Below are positions 27,176 to 36,652 of a stretch of DNA of 64,000 nt, one piece after another. Numbering within the stretch: position 1 is the stretch's first letter; every line of letters starts with the position of its first letter. The translations under genes were made by a program, and so were the position numbers. A model generated the notes under the pieces. The model saw only the letters and a program-made list of their open reading frames with translations, searched no databases and had not been told where the DNA came from. Location: positions 434,001 to 498,000 of the forward strand of contig NZ_QANL01000001.1 of NCBI RefSeq assembly GCF_003067705.1, written 5' to 3'. The stretch comes from Planctomonas deserti (GTDB taxonomy: Bacteria; Actinomycetota; Actinomycetes; Actinomycetales; Microbacteriaceae).

Positions 27176-28006
27176 CTAGAACTCCTCGTGCGTCGCCGGG
27201 TCGGCGTCCCAGAGGCGGCCGGTCTCCAGACGGGTGATCGACGCCACCTCCTCCGTCGTCAGCTCGAAGCCGAACACGTCGAGGTTCTGGGCCTGGCGCT
27301 CGGGGTCGCCGGACTTCGGGATCGGCAGCGCGCCGACCTCGATGTGCCAGCGCAGCACCGCCTGCGCCGGCGTCACGCCGTGCGCCTCGGCGGCCGCCCG
27401 GACCGCATCCTGCTCGAGCAGGTCGCTGCCCTTGCCGAGCGGGCTCCAGCTCTCGGTGACGATGCCGTGTGCCTCGTGGTACTCGCGCTGCTCGGCCTGC
27501 GGGAAGCGCGGGTGCAGCTCGACCTGGTTCACGGCCGGCACGACGCCGGTCTCCGCCTCGAGCAGATCGAGGTGCTCCGGCAGGAAGTTGCTCACGCCGA
27601 TCGAGCGCACGAGCCCGCGCTCGCGCAGCTCGATCATCGCGCGCCACGAGTCGAGGAACTTGCCGACCCTCGGCAGGGGCCAGTGGATGAGGTAGAGGTC
27701 GACGTGGTCGAGCCCGAGGTTCCCGCGGGACTCCTCGAAGCTCGCGAGGGTCTCCTCGTAGCCGTGGTGGCGACCGGGCAGCTTGGTCGTGACGAAGAGC
27801 TCGTCGCGGTCGAGCCCGCTGCGGCGCACCGCCTCCCCCACCTCGCGCTCGTTCTCGTAGTTGAGTGCGGTGTCGAGCAGACGGTAGCCGGCGTCGATGG
27901 CCGCGACGAGCGACGAGACGCCCTCGTCGCCGCGGAGTCCGTAGGTGCCGAGGCCGAGAGCCGGGATGCGGGGGCCGTCGTTGAGCTGGTGCGAGGGGAT
28001 CGTCAT
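27176..28006 (-). CDS. Aldo/keto reductase
   Basis: A 276-residue NADPH-dependent aldo/keto reductase of the AKR5-like prokaryotic group, reducing aldehydes or ketones in the cytosol. The tetrad is Asp45, Tyr50 (DTALNY), Lys75 (TTKLPG) and His108 (LIHWP). IPKSGDPERQAQNLDVFGF near the C-terminus is the NADPH phosphate-binding loop. The ATG at 28006 follows a GGGGG two bases upstream; an ATG four codons earlier is possible. The gene diverges from an MFS transporter with only 59 nt between starts, so they may share control. Confidence 0.9.
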   Translation of the reverse strand: MTIPSHQLNDGPRIPALGLGTYGLRGDEGVSSLVAAIDAGYRLLDTALNYENEREVGEAVRRSGLDRDELFVTTKLPGRHHGYEETLASFEESRGNLGLDHVDLYLIHWPLPRVGKFLDSWRAMIELRERGLVRSIGVSNFLPEHLDLLEAETGVVPAVNQVELHPRFPQAEQREYHEAHGIVTESWSPLGKGSDLLEQDAVRAAAEAHGVTPAQAVLRWHIEVGALPIPKSGDPERQAQNLDVFGFELTTEEVASITRLETGRLWDADPATHEEF

Positions 28007-28065
28007 GACCCCCAGCATGCCCTCGAACCGGCCGCGGTGAGAACGACCGGCACGAGAGGACCACA

Positions 28066-29400
28066 ATGGAACCGGTGAGCGCATCCCCCGAACAGCAGCG
28101 CAAGCGGCGCAGCCACCTCGTCGACCTCTCGCCGCTGCGCGAGAGCCCCGCCTTCGCGCGACTCTGGCTGGGCGGCGCCATCTCGGGCATCGGCGGCCAG
28201 ATGACGATCGTCGCGGTGGGCCTGCACATCTACGACCTCACACGCTCCACCCTCGCCGTGTCGCTCGTCGGGGCATTCGCCCTGCTCCCGATGATCGTCG
28301 CGGGTCTGTACGGCGGGATGCTCGCCGACGCCTTCGACCGCCGCCGGGTGGCGTTCCTGTCGGCCGTCGCTGCCTGGGCCTCCACGATCGGCCTCGCCAC
28401 CCTGGCCTGGCTGCAGGTGGAGAACGTCTGGCCGTTCTACCTGCTCACCACGGTGAACGCGGTGGCGGCCACCATCGTCGGAACCGTGCGCTTCGCCATC
28501 GTGCCGCGCATCCTGCCGGCGCGACTGCTGCCCGCGGCATCCGCCCTCACCGGGATCTCCGGCGGCATCATGGTCACGGTCGGGCCGGCGGTGGCCGGCG
28601 TGCTCGTGGCCACCGTCGGCTTCGCCTGGACCTACACCGTCGACGTCGTGCTGTTCCTCGCGGCGTTCGTGGGCATCCTCTCCCTCCCCGCGCTGCCGCC
28701 CGAGGGCCAGGTGCACCGCCCCGGCCTCGCCTCGCTGCGGCAGGGCCTGTCGTTCCTCCGCGTCGCCCCCAACGTGCGCCTGTCCTTCCTCCTCGACATC
28801 GTCGCGATGACCTTCGGGCAGCCCCGCGTGCTGTTCCCGGCCATCGGCACACTGCTGCTCGGCGGCGGGGCGGTGACGGTCGGCATCCTTACCGCCGCGT
28901 ACGCCGTTGGCGCCCTGCTCAGCAGCCTGTTCTCCGGCCGGGCCGGCTCCGTCCGCATGCAGGGCGTCGCCATCGAGCGCGCGATCATCGTGTACGGCGG
29001 CTTCCTCGCCGCGTTCGGGGCGGTGCTCGCCGTGCTGGCGCTCGGCCCGTTCCCGTCGGTGTCGGAGGACATCGCGGACGCCAACGTGCCGGCGCTCGTG
29101 ATCGCGGCGCTGCTGCTCGCCGGGGCGGGCGGCGCCGACAACGTGAGCAGCATCTTCCGCCAGACGATGCTGCAGTCCGCGGTGCCGGACAACATCCGCG
29201 GGCGCCTGCAGGGCGTCTTCACCGTCGTCGTGACGGGCGGACCCCGCATCGGGGACATGTACGTCGGCGTGCTGGCGACGCTCGGCGCGCTGTGGCTCCC
29301 GCCCCTGCTGGGTGGCGTCGTGATCGTCGTGCTCGTCGGGGCCCTGGTGCGCCGCAGCCGCAGCTTCCGCGGCTACGACGCGGACTCCCCCACCGCCTGA
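28066..29400 (+). CDS. MFS transporter, EntS-like exporter
   Basis: A 444-residue major facilitator with about twelve membrane segments. The N-terminal LSPLRESPAFARLWLGGAIS and the loop GMLADAFDRRR between segments 2 and 3 match the EntS-type group of drug or siderophore exporters. GAGAGGA lies six bases before the ATG. Substrate unknown; no siderophore genes are near. The start region is shared with the divergent aldo/keto reductase. Confidence 0.85.
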   Translation: MEPVSASPEQQRKRRSHLVDLSPLRESPAFARLWLGGAISGIGGQMTIVAVGLHIYDLTRSTLAVSLVGAFALLPMIVAGLYGGMLADAFDRRRVAFLSAVAAWASTIGLATLAWLQVENVWPFYLLTTVNAVAATIVGTVRFAIVPRILPARLLPAASALTGISGGIMVTVGPAVAGVLVATVGFAWTYTVDVVLFLAAFVGILSLPALPPEGQVHRPGLASLRQGLSFLRVAPNVRLSFLLDIVAMTFGQPRVLFPAIGTLLLGGGAVTVGILTAAYAVGALLSSLFSGRAGSVRMQGVAIERAIIVYGGFLAAFGAVLAVLALGPFPSVSEDIADANVPALVIAALLLAGAGGADNVSSIFRQTMLQSAVPDNIRGRLQGVFTVVVTGGPRIGDMYVGVLATLGALWLPPLLGGVVIVVLVGALVRRSRSFRGYDADSPTA

Positions 29401-29531
29401 CCAGCCGCACGGGGCGCACCGCCTCGGCGCCGGGCACAGCCGCCGGGGCAGCCGCCCGCCCGTCCGAGGATCGCGCGCGCAGGGACGGCCGGGGAGGGTC
29501 GGATACGATTCGGCGAGCGGAAGGAGTGCCA

Positions 29532-30710
29532 GTGTCACCGTCGGTAATCGTGGACGTGATCCTCCTGCTGCTCCTGCTGTCCGCCCTGATCCAGGGCTAC
29601 CGCAGCGGCCTCGTCCGCAGCGTCAGCGGCATCGTCGGCGCCCTCGCAGGCGGTGCGGCGGCCCTGCTCGTCGTCCCCCTCGTGCCCACCTGGGTCCCTG
29701 CGCCGGAGTGGCGCGTTCCCGCGACGGTGGCGGCCGCCCTCCTGCTTGTGCTGCTGGGGCTCACCATCGGGTCGAGCATCGGCTCCGGCATCGCGCACCG
29801 GCTGCGCAAGACCGCGTTCGGCGTGATCGACCGGCTCCTCGGCGCCGTCGCGACCCTCGTCGCGACCGCGCTCGTGCTCGGCATGCTCGCGCTCAGCATC
29901 GGGTCCCTCGGCGTCCCCGTGCTCTCCCCCGCCCTCGGCTCCTCGGCGGTCATCCGCTCCATCGACGGTCTGACGCCCGATCCCGTCAAGTCGTTCGTCG
30001 CGCAGGTGCGGGCCTCGGTGCTGCAGGAGGGCCTGCCGCGCATCGTCGACGCGTTCACCGGCGAGGATCCGGTCCTGCCCCAGTTCGACACGAACGGAGC
30101 GCCGCTGCAGGCCGCCTCGGCATCGGTCGTGCGCATCACCGGGAACGCGTACGCGTGTGGCCAGAGCCAGTCCGGCAGCGGCTTCGTCATCTCACCGCAG
30201 CGGGTCGTCACCAATGCGCACGTGGTCGCCGGAGTCGACCAGCCCGTCGTCGAGACGACCGACGGCGCCCTGCCCGGCCGCGTCGTCTACTTCGACCCGG
30301 TCGACGACCTCGCCGTGATCGCCGTCGACGACCTTGCGGCAGCCCCCCTCGGAACGGCGGAGGACCTCGCCGTCGGCCAGCGCGCGGTGACCGAGGGCTA
30401 CCCGTTCGGCGGACCCTTCGACGCGGACCCCGCCGAGGTTCTCGCGCTCGGCCCGCTCGCCATCCCGGACATCTATGGCGCGAACCCCGCACCCCGCCAG
30501 GTGTACACGCTGGCGGCCGACGTGCAGCAGGGCGAGTCTGGCGGCCCGCTCCTGACCGAGGACGGCCGCGTCGCGGGAGTAATCTTTGCCAAGGGCACGA
30601 CGACGGCGAACGTGGGCTACGCCCTCGCGATGTCGGAGCTCGCCCCCGTCGCCGAGGCGGCCCCCGGGCTCACGGAGCCGGTCACCGCGGGCACCTGCGT
30701 CAGAGGCTGA
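29532..30710 (+). CDS. MarP-like membrane serine protease (CvpA plus trypsin-like domain)
   Basis: A 392-residue protein with four N-terminal membrane helices of the CvpA (colicin V production) type to about residue 135, then a periplasm-side trypsin-like domain. The triad is His230 (TNAHVV), Asp258 or 259 (DDLAVI) and Ser336 (GESGGP); Cys residues at ACGQ and TCVRG could form a disulfide. This is the layout of mycobacterial MarP (Rv3671c), needed for acid and oxidative stress resistance. GTG start with AAGGAG five bases upstream; a TACGAT near 29502 may be its -10. Confidence 0.9.
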   Translation: MSPSVIVDVILLLLLLSALIQGYRSGLVRSVSGIVGALAGGAAALLVVPLVPTWVPAPEWRVPATVAAALLLVLLGLTIGSSIGSGIAHRLRKTAFGVIDRLLGAVATLVATALVLGMLALSIGSLGVPVLSPALGSSAVIRSIDGLTPDPVKSFVAQVRASVLQEGLPRIVDAFTGEDPVLPQFDTNGAPLQAASASVVRITGNAYACGQSQSGSGFVISPQRVVTNAHVVAGVDQPVVETTDGALPGRVVYFDPVDDLAVIAVDDLAAAPLGTAEDLAVGQRAVTEGYPFGGPFDADPAEVLALGPLAIPDIYGANPAPRQVYTLAADVQQGESGGPLLTEDGRVAGVIFAKGTTTANVGYALAMSELAPVAEAAPGLTEPVTAGTCVRG

Positions 30711-30832
30711 CCGCAACGCCCGGCCGCGGCCCTGTACAGGACGGGTGACGCGGGTCTAGCGTGCTGCCGACGTCCACCGCCGTGCTACCCGCGGAGGTGG
30801 CGCTCTCTCGTCCCGAGCGGGAAGGATCAGCG

Positions 30833-31822
30833 ATGACCGCAGCCGTGGAGACCGCCGCGCTCACCAAGCGCTTCGGCGCGCGCCCGGCCCTCGACGCCGT
30901 CGACCTGCAGGTCGAGGAGGGCACGGTGTTCGGCGTGATCGGACCGAACGGGGCCGGGAAGACGACGCTGATGCGGCTCATGCTCGACATCCTGCGCCCC
31001 ACTTCGGGCTCGGTCCGGGTGCTCGGCGAGGACCCGCGTGCCGGCGGCCCGGCGCTGCGCCGGCGCATCGGCTTTCTCCCCGGGGAACTGCGACTGGAGG
31101 GCCGCATCACCGGGCGTGAGCTGCTGCGCCACTTCGCCGAGATCAGCGGCCCCGCCGAGCGGGGCGCCGCAGACGCGATCGCGGACCGGCTCGGCCTTGA
31201 CCTCGGGCGCCAGGTGCGCACGCTGTCGAAGGGCAACAAGCAGAAGCTCGGACTCGTGCAGGCCTTCCTGCACCGGCCGCGGCTGCTCGTACTCGACGAG
31301 CCGACCAGCGGCCTCGACCCGCTGGTGCAGCAGGAGTTCCTCGCCATGCTGCGCGAGGCGAGGCAGGGCGGGCAGACCGTCTTCCTCAGCTCGCACGTGC
31401 TGAGCGAGATCCAGCAGGCGGCCGACCGGGTCGCCATCCTGCGCGCGGGGCGGGTGGTCGTCGTGAGCGATGTCGAGTCACTCCGGCAGACCGCCGTCCG
31501 GCGGATCAGGCTCGACGTCGCGGCGGGAGCCGAACCCGAACTGCGGGCTGCGCTCGACGCTCTGCCGAACGTGACCGGCCTCTCCTTCGGCGCCGAGGAC
31601 CACCGCGTCCGGGCGGCGGCCACCGTGGAGGGGGCCATCGATCCGTTTGTCAAGGCCATCGCCCGCTTCCCGGTCCAGGACCTCACCGTGGAGGAGCCGG
31701 ACCTCGAGGAGTCGGTCCTGCGGCTGTACGGCGAGCGGATGGGTGACGTCGAGCATCCGGCGCATCCTCCGCGGTCGCGACACGGCGCCCACCGCGGAGC
31801 CCGCGAGCGGAGCACCCGGTGA
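30833..31822 (+). CDS. ABC transporter ATP-binding protein (ABC-2 exporter)
   Basis: A 329-residue ATPase of the drug/antibiotic exporter class. Walker A GPNGAGKTT is at 37-45, the signature appears as LSKGNKQKLG, Walker B as LLVLDEPTSGLDP, and the switch His in LSSHVLSE. A C-terminal domain of about 100 residues follows, as in DrrA-like proteins, ending in a basic His/Arg-rich tail that overlaps the next gene. AAGGA stands six bases before the ATG. The permease start overlaps the stop (GTGA), so they form one exporter. Confidence 0.9.
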   Translation: MTAAVETAALTKRFGARPALDAVDLQVEEGTVFGVIGPNGAGKTTLMRLMLDILRPTSGSVRVLGEDPRAGGPALRRRIGFLPGELRLEGRITGRELLRHFAEISGPAERGAADAIADRLGLDLGRQVRTLSKGNKQKLGLVQAFLHRPRLLVLDEPTSGLDPLVQQEFLAMLREARQGGQTVFLSSHVLSEIQQAADRVAILRAGRVVVVSDVESLRQTAVRRIRLDVAAGAEPELRAALDALPNVTGLSFGAEDHRVRAAATVEGAIDPFVKAIARFPVQDLTVEEPDLEESVLRLYGERMGDVEHPAHPPRSRHGAHRGARERSTR

Positions 31823-32616
31823 CCGCGGTCCCGCTCCTCCGCCGCTCGCTCGCGAGCGGGTGGCGCGCGCTCCTCGGCTGGAGCCTCGGGGTCGCGGCCG
31901 CCCTGCTGCTCTACCTGCCCCTGTTCCCCGCGATCGGCGGCAACGCCGACATGCGGGAGCTGCTCGACACGCTCCCCCCGGAGCTCGTGCGCACCATCGG
32001 CTACGACCAGATCACGACCGGGGCCGGCTACACGCAGTCGACGTTCTTCGGCCTGATGGGGTTCCTGCTGCTCACGATCGCGGCGGTGTCCTGGGGCACC
32101 GCCGCCGTCGCGGGCGATGAGGAGAACGGCGCACTGGAGCTGACGCTCGCGCACGGGGTGAGCAGGAGGCAGGTCGTGCTCGAGCGGTCGGCGGCGGTCG
32201 CCGCCCGGCTCGCCTGGCTGTGCCTGCTGAGCGGGGTCCTGATCCTCCTGCTCAACGGTCCCGCCGGCCTCGACCTGAGGGAGGGGAACCTCGCCGCGGG
32301 CATCGCCGCGCTTCTCGGCGTCACCCTGCTCACGGCCATGGTCGCGATCGCGGTGGGCGCCCTGACCGGTCGCCGCGCCTTCGCCCTCGGTGCCGCGGCC
32401 GGTGTCGCGGTGCTGGGGTACGCGCTGAACGCCATCGGCAACCAGACCGAGGACCTCGCGTGGCTGAAGGACTGGTCGCCGTACGCGTGGGCGTTCCGCG
32501 AGGCGCCGTTGGTGAACGGGGCGGACTGGGGCGGCCTCGCCCTGCTCTACGGCCTGTCCGCCGCCCTGCTCGTCGTCGCGCTCGTGGCCCTCGACCGGCG
32601 GGACATCACCGGCTGA
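31819..32616 (+). CDS. ABC-2 type transporter permease
   Basis: A 265-residue membrane protein with about six segments (for example 20-36, 72-92, 130-150, 160-185, 190-210 and 240-258), the partner of the ATPase encoded directly upstream. The hallmark GDEENGALELTLAHGVSRRQVVLER (after the second segment, about 98-122) is typical of ABC-2 exporter permeases that move drugs or lipids. The GTG start overlaps the upstream stop. Its last 11 bases overlap the convergent amino-acid permease gene. Substrate unknown. Confidence 0.85.
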   Translation: MTAVPLLRRSLASGWRALLGWSLGVAAALLLYLPLFPAIGGNADMRELLDTLPPELVRTIGYDQITTGAGYTQSTFFGLMGFLLLTIAAVSWGTAAVAGDEENGALELTLAHGVSRRQVVLERSAAVAARLAWLCLLSGVLILLLNGPAGLDLREGNLAAGIAALLGVTLLTAMVAIAVGALTGRRAFALGAAAGVAVLGYALNAIGNQTEDLAWLKDWSPYAWAFREAPLVNGADWGGLALLYGLSAALLVVALVALDRRDITG

Positions 32617-34114
32617 CGCTCCGCGCGCCCGCACCCTCCGCGCCGAGCCCCTCCCGGCCGAGCAGCGAGTGCCGCCTGCCGTAGAGGAAGTAGATGGCGA
32701 GGCCGATGGCGAGCCAGATGAGGAAGCGCACCCAGGTGAGCGTCGTGAGGTTGAGCATCAGCCAGATGCACAGCACGGCGGAGAGGATCGGCAGGAACGG
32801 CGACAGCGGCACCCGGAACGCGGCCACGATGTCCGGGCGCTTCCTGCGGAGCACGGGGATGCCGAGGCTCACGAGCACGAACGCCGAGAGCGTGCCGATG
32901 TTGATCATCTCCTCGAGCACGCCGACGTCGGTGAGCCCCGCGATCAGCGCCACCACGACGCCCGCGATGATCTGCACCCGGGCCGGCGTCTTGTGCACGT
33001 CGCTCGTGCGGCTGAGGCCGCGGGGCAGCAGGCCGTCGCGGCTCATGGCGAACACGACCCGGGCGAGGCCGAGCAGCAGCACCATGATCACGGTCGTGAG
33101 GCCGAGGAGGATGCCGATCGAGATCACCTGCGCCGCCCACTCCGCGCCGACCGACACGAACGCCGTCGCGAGCGACGGGTCCTCGGCCTCGGCGAGCACC
33201 GTGTACGGCACCATGCCCGTGAGCACGAGGGCGACGAGGACGTAGAGCACCGTCACGACGCTCAGCCCGGCGAAGATGCCCCGCGGCAGGGTGCGCTGCG
33301 GGTTCTTCACCTCCTCGGCCGAGGTGGCGACGACGTCGAAGCCGATGAAGGCGAAGAACACGAGGGAGGCTCCGGCTAGCAGACCGAAGACCCCGTAACG
33401 CGCGGGCTCCGCGCCGGTGGCGAAGGAGAACAGCGACTGCGCCCACACGTCGCTCGCCCCGCCGGTCGTCGGCTCGGAGGCGGGAAGGAACGGAGTGTAG
33501 TTCTCGGCCCGGATGAAGAACGCGCCGACAACGATCACGAACAGCACGACGGCCACCTTCAGCACCGTGAAGACGCCGCTGACCCGGGACGAGAGCTTCG
33601 TCCCGACCACGAGCAGCGCCGTGAAGATGGCGACGATGAGAAACGCGCCCCAACTCACCTGCAGCCCGAGGATCGAGACGGTGTCCGGCACGGCGATGCC
33701 CGCGAGGTCGAACACGCTGCTCAGGTAGATACCCCAGTACTTCGCGATGACGGCTGCCGCGGTCAGCATCTCGAGGATCAGATCCCAGCCGATAATCCAG
33801 GCGAGCAGCTCACCGAGGGTCGCATAGGTGAAGGTGTACGCGCTCCCGGCGACCGGGACGGCGGACGCGAACTCCGCGTAACACATGATGGCGAGGCCGC
33901 AGGTGACGGCCGCGAGCACGAACGACAGGATCACGGACGGGCCGGCGAAGTCACCCGCCGCCCGCGCGCCGACCGAGAAGATGCCCGCGCCGACCGCGAC
34001 GGCGATGCCCATCAGGGTGAGGTCCCACGTGCCGAGCGAGCGTTTGAGCGAGCGATGGTCCTCGGCGGAGTCCGCGATGGATGATTCGACGCTCTTCGTC
34101 CGCATCAGGCTCAT
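32606..34114 (-). CDS. APC-family amino-acid permease
   Basis: A 502-residue permease of the cationic amino-acid transporter (CAT) branch, with about twelve helices. The helix-1 motif GAGIFSVGARAAGDFAGPSV (about 42-61) binds substrate; FAFIGFDVVATSAEEVKNPQ in helix 6 and the following loop is the classic APC block. Substrate is probably a basic or broad-range amino acid. ATG at 34114 has GGGAAGAG just upstream; an internal ATG at 34105 is possible. It ends within the convergent exporter permease gene by 11 bases. Confidence 0.9.
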   Translation of the reverse strand: MSLMRTKSVESSIADSAEDHRSLKRSLGTWDLTLMGIAVAVGAGIFSVGARAAGDFAGPSVILSFVLAAVTCGLAIMCYAEFASAVPVAGSAYTFTYATLGELLAWIIGWDLILEMLTAAAVIAKYWGIYLSSVFDLAGIAVPDTVSILGLQVSWGAFLIVAIFTALLVVGTKLSSRVSGVFTVLKVAVVLFVIVVGAFFIRAENYTPFLPASEPTTGGASDVWAQSLFSFATGAEPARYGVFGLLAGASLVFFAFIGFDVVATSAEEVKNPQRTLPRGIFAGLSVVTVLYVLVALVLTGMVPYTVLAEAEDPSLATAFVSVGAEWAAQVISIGILLGLTTVIMVLLLGLARVVFAMSRDGLLPRGLSRTSDVHKTPARVQIIAGVVVALIAGLTDVGVLEEMINIGTLSAFVLVSLGIPVLRRKRPDIVAAFRVPLSPFLPILSAVLCIWLMLNLTTLTWVRFLIWLAIGLAIYFLYGRRHSLLGREGLGAEGAGARSVSR

Positions 34115-34227
34115 GAGTCTCTTCCCCTTCGGCTCAGGTCAGGACCCACCCTTGCCCCCCTTCCCGGGCGGGGCAAGGGCGACCGGGCACCGGATTTCGC
34201 CGACCGCGGGAGACGCCGGTGCTGTCC

Positions 34228-35085
34228 TCAGGCCGTGCGGTTGAGCGGCCGCCCCACGATGGCCGAGACGAGGGCGTCAACCGGCTCCTTCGCGGCCATC
34301 GGGTTGGACAGGAGCGTGAAGTCCACCTGTCCGAGCGGGGGCAGACCCATGCTGCTGTTGACCTGCACGAGGTCGTCGGGGATGAGGGTGCGCGGGAACA
34401 CGGCGACGCCGATGCCCGCCCGGACGGCCGCGAGCACGCCGTTCACCTCGCGGGTGTTGCAGGTGATGCGCCAGGTGCGACCGGCGCCCTCGAGCGCATC
34501 GATGGCCATCTGCCTGCTGAGGCTCGGCGCCTGGTAGGCGATGAGAGGCACGGGGGCGCCCGGCTCGATCGAGGTCTTCTCCTGCCCCACCCAGACCATG
34601 TCGTCCCGGCGCACGAGGATGCCGTGCGGGTTCGGCTCCGGGTTCCACTTGACGAAGATGAGGTCGAGCTGCCCCGCGAGGAGCCGACGGTGCAGTCGCG
34701 TGCTCTGGTTCACCGTGAGCTCGAGATTGATGTTCGGGTAGAGCTGGCGGAAGTGGCGGAGGATGCGCGGCAGCTGCGTGATCGCGAGGTCGTCCGCAGC
34801 GCCGAAGCGGAGCCGCCCCTTCATCGCGGAGCCGCGGAAGTAGCTCTCGGCCGCCGCGTGGGCCGCGAGGATCGTGCGGGCGAACCCCGCCATGGCGTCG
34901 CCGTTGTCGGTGAGCAGCACCCCCCTGGTATCCCGGGTGATGAGCCGCCGGCCCGCCGCATCCTCGAGCTTGCGGATGTGCTGGCTCACCGTCGGCTGAC
35001 TTATCCCGAGCCGACCGGCCGCCTGCGTGAAGCTGTGCGTGTCGGCCACGGCGAGGAACGAGCGGAGCAGAACGGGATCGAACAC
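34228..35085 (-). CDS. LysR-family transcriptional regulator
   Basis: A 285-residue LysR-type regulator. The winged helix-turn-helix is at about 3-62 (LRSFLAVADTHSFTQAAGRLGISQPTVSQHIRKLE), and the rest is a periplasmic-binding-like effector domain. It is transcribed away from an MFS transporter gene across an AT-rich gap, the usual arrangement in which the regulator controls itself and the transporter. Effector unknown. Confidence 0.92.
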   Translation of the reverse strand: MFDPVLLRSFLAVADTHSFTQAAGRLGISQPTVSQHIRKLEDAAGRRLITRDTRGVLLTDNGDAMAGFARTILAAHAAAESYFRGSAMKGRLRFGAADDLAITQLPRILRHFRQLYPNINLELTVNQSTRLHRRLLAGQLDLIFVKWNPEPNPHGILVRRDDMVWVGQEKTSIEPGAPVPLIAYQAPSLSRQMAIDALEGAGRTWRITCNTREVNGVLAAVRAGIGVAVFPRTLIPDDLVQVNSSMGLPPLGQVDFTLLSNPMAAKEPVDALVSAIVGRPLNRTA

Positions 35086-35209
35086 GGCACCTCATTGGCA
35101 AACGTAATGGCAGTAATAGGAGCCATTGAAGTAGCGAATAAAGCGCGCGTCAATAACGTTGGACGGGACATACATAACTGACTCTGCCGCTACCTCGGGA
35201 CCTTCACAC
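35086..35209. promoter_or_regulatory. Divergent LysR/MFS control region
   Basis: About 124 AT-enriched bases between two divergent genes. It has an inverted repeat AATGGC (35106-35111) and GCCATT (35122-35127) with a 10-base spacer, and a near repeat ATTGGC just before it, plausible LysR half-sites. Confidence 0.45.
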
Positions 35210-36541
35210 GTGACTCGCACAATCTCAGACGCCCTTCCCCCCACAGACGCACTCCCCGTTCAGGCTCAGCGCCCGGCCTGGCGGGACACCCTCGCAGCAC
35301 TCCGGGTGCGCAACTTCCGCCTCTTCGCCGGCACCAACCTCGTGGCCATGACGGCCGCCTGGATGCAGCGCATCGCACAGGACTGGCTGGTGCTCGAGCT
35401 CTCCGGCAGCGTCGCCGCCGTCGGCATCACGGTCGCCATGCAGTTCACGCCGATGCTCGTCCTCGGCCTGCTCGGCGGCGTGCTCGTGGACCGCTACTCC
35501 AAGCGCGCCCTCATGATGATCACCCAGGGCGCGTTCGCGCTGCTCAGCATCCTGCTCGCGGTGCTGACCCTGGTCGGCGCCGTCGAGGTGTGGCACATCT
35601 TCGTGATCGCCCTGATGACCGGCCTCGTGACCGTGATCGACAACCCGGCGCGCCAGGTGTTCGTGAACGAACTGGTCGGGCCCGCGCACCTGCGCAACGC
35701 GATCAGCATCAACTCGTCGATCTTCCAGCTCGGCGGCATGATCGGCCCCGCGCTCAGCGGCCTGCTGATGCTCGGCGTCGGGGCCGGCTGGTCCTTCGCC
35801 CTCAACGGGGCCGCCTGCCTCGCCGTCGTGATCATGCTCACCCGCATCCGCAAGGCCGAGCTGATCCCGAGCCCCCGCGCCCCGCGCTCCTCGGGCCAGC
35901 TGCGCCAGGGCCTGCAGTACGCGATGTCGAAGCCGACGATCTACGTGCCGATCACCCTGCTCGCCTCGTTCTCGGTCTTCGCGCTCACCATGCCCGTGCT
36001 CCTCGCCTCCTACGCGGACGACGTGTTCGGCGCCGGCTCGGGCGGCTACGGGCTGTTCAACGCGATGGTCGCGGTCGGCTCGCTCGTCGGCGCGCTCGCG
36101 TCGACCCGGCGTGCGACCGTGCGGCTGCGCGAGGTGGTGTTCACGGCCGGCATCGCGGGGCTGCTGCAGGCGACCGCGGGCTTCATGCCGACCATCGTCG
36201 CCTTCGCCGCCTCCCTGGTCACGGTCGGAATCGCGACGCTGCTGTTCCTCACCGCCGCGAACTCCCTCGTGCAGATGTCCTCGAACATGGGCATCCGCGG
36301 GCGCGTGATGTCGCTCTACGTGATGGTGCTGCTCGGCGGGCAGGCCCTCGGCGGTCCGCTCATGGGCTGGATCGTGGAGCAGTTCGGCACCCACACGGCC
36401 ATGGTCGTCGCGGGCGGCGTCCCCGCGCTCGTGGCCGCGACCGTCGGCGTGCTGCACGCACGCCGCCACGACCTGCGGCTCCGCGTGCGGCTGAACCACG
36501 CGATCCCCACGGTGAGCATCGTCGGCGGACGCGGCGCATAG
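35210..36541 (+). CDS. MFS transporter (DHA-type)
   Basis: A major facilitator of about 443 residues from the GTG at 35210, which has CGGGA upstream; a TTG at 35159 in the same frame is a weaker alternative. Twelve membrane segments are visible. FRLFAGTNLVAMTAAWMQRI (helix 1) and GVLVDRYSKR (loop 2-3) place it with drug exporters related to the tetracycline/macrolide type. Control by the divergent LysR regulator is likely. Substrate unknown. Confidence 0.85.
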   Translation: MTRTISDALPPTDALPVQAQRPAWRDTLAALRVRNFRLFAGTNLVAMTAAWMQRIAQDWLVLELSGSVAAVGITVAMQFTPMLVLGLLGGVLVDRYSKRALMMITQGAFALLSILLAVLTLVGAVEVWHIFVIALMTGLVTVIDNPARQVFVNELVGPAHLRNAISINSSIFQLGGMIGPALSGLLMLGVGAGWSFALNGAACLAVVIMLTRIRKAELIPSPRAPRSSGQLRQGLQYAMSKPTIYVPITLLASFSVFALTMPVLLASYADDVFGAGSGGYGLFNAMVAVGSLVGALASTRRATVRLREVVFTAGIAGLLQATAGFMPTIVAFAASLVTVGIATLLFLTAANSLVQMSSNMGIRGRVMSLYVMVLLGGQALGGPLMGWIVEQFGTHTAMVVAGGVPALVAATVGVLHARRHDLRLRVRLNHAIPTVSIVGGRGA

Positions 36542-36550
36542 AGGGTCGTG

Positions 36551-36606
36551 CGGCTGCGGCAGCGGCAGCAGCAGCAGCTGCGGCTCTGGCTCTGGCTCTG
36601 GCCCTG
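36551..36606. repeat. Microsatellite tracts (GCA and CTCTGG units)
   Basis: Behind the MFS stop lie a run of four to five CAG/GCA triplets (36565-36578) and three CTCTGG hexamers (36582-36606). They are non-coding and prone to slippage. Confidence 0.7.
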
Positions 36607-36614
36607 ACACCCTT

Positions 36615-36631
36615 CTATTGACTTTCGATAG
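36615..36631. promoter_or_regulatory. Palindromic operator candidate of the DUF2975/XRE operon
   Basis: CTATTGA (36615-36621) and TCGATAG (36625-36631) form an inverted repeat with one mismatch and a three-base spacer, 22 bases before the ATG of the operon. It overlaps a -35-like TTGACT (36618-36623). The XRE regulator of the operon is the natural ligand, giving autoregulation. If TTGACT is the -35 box, transcription would start at or close to the ATG; no ribosome binding site is present. Confidence 0.5.
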
Positions 36632-36652
36632 GTAACGAGCGACACTCGACAG

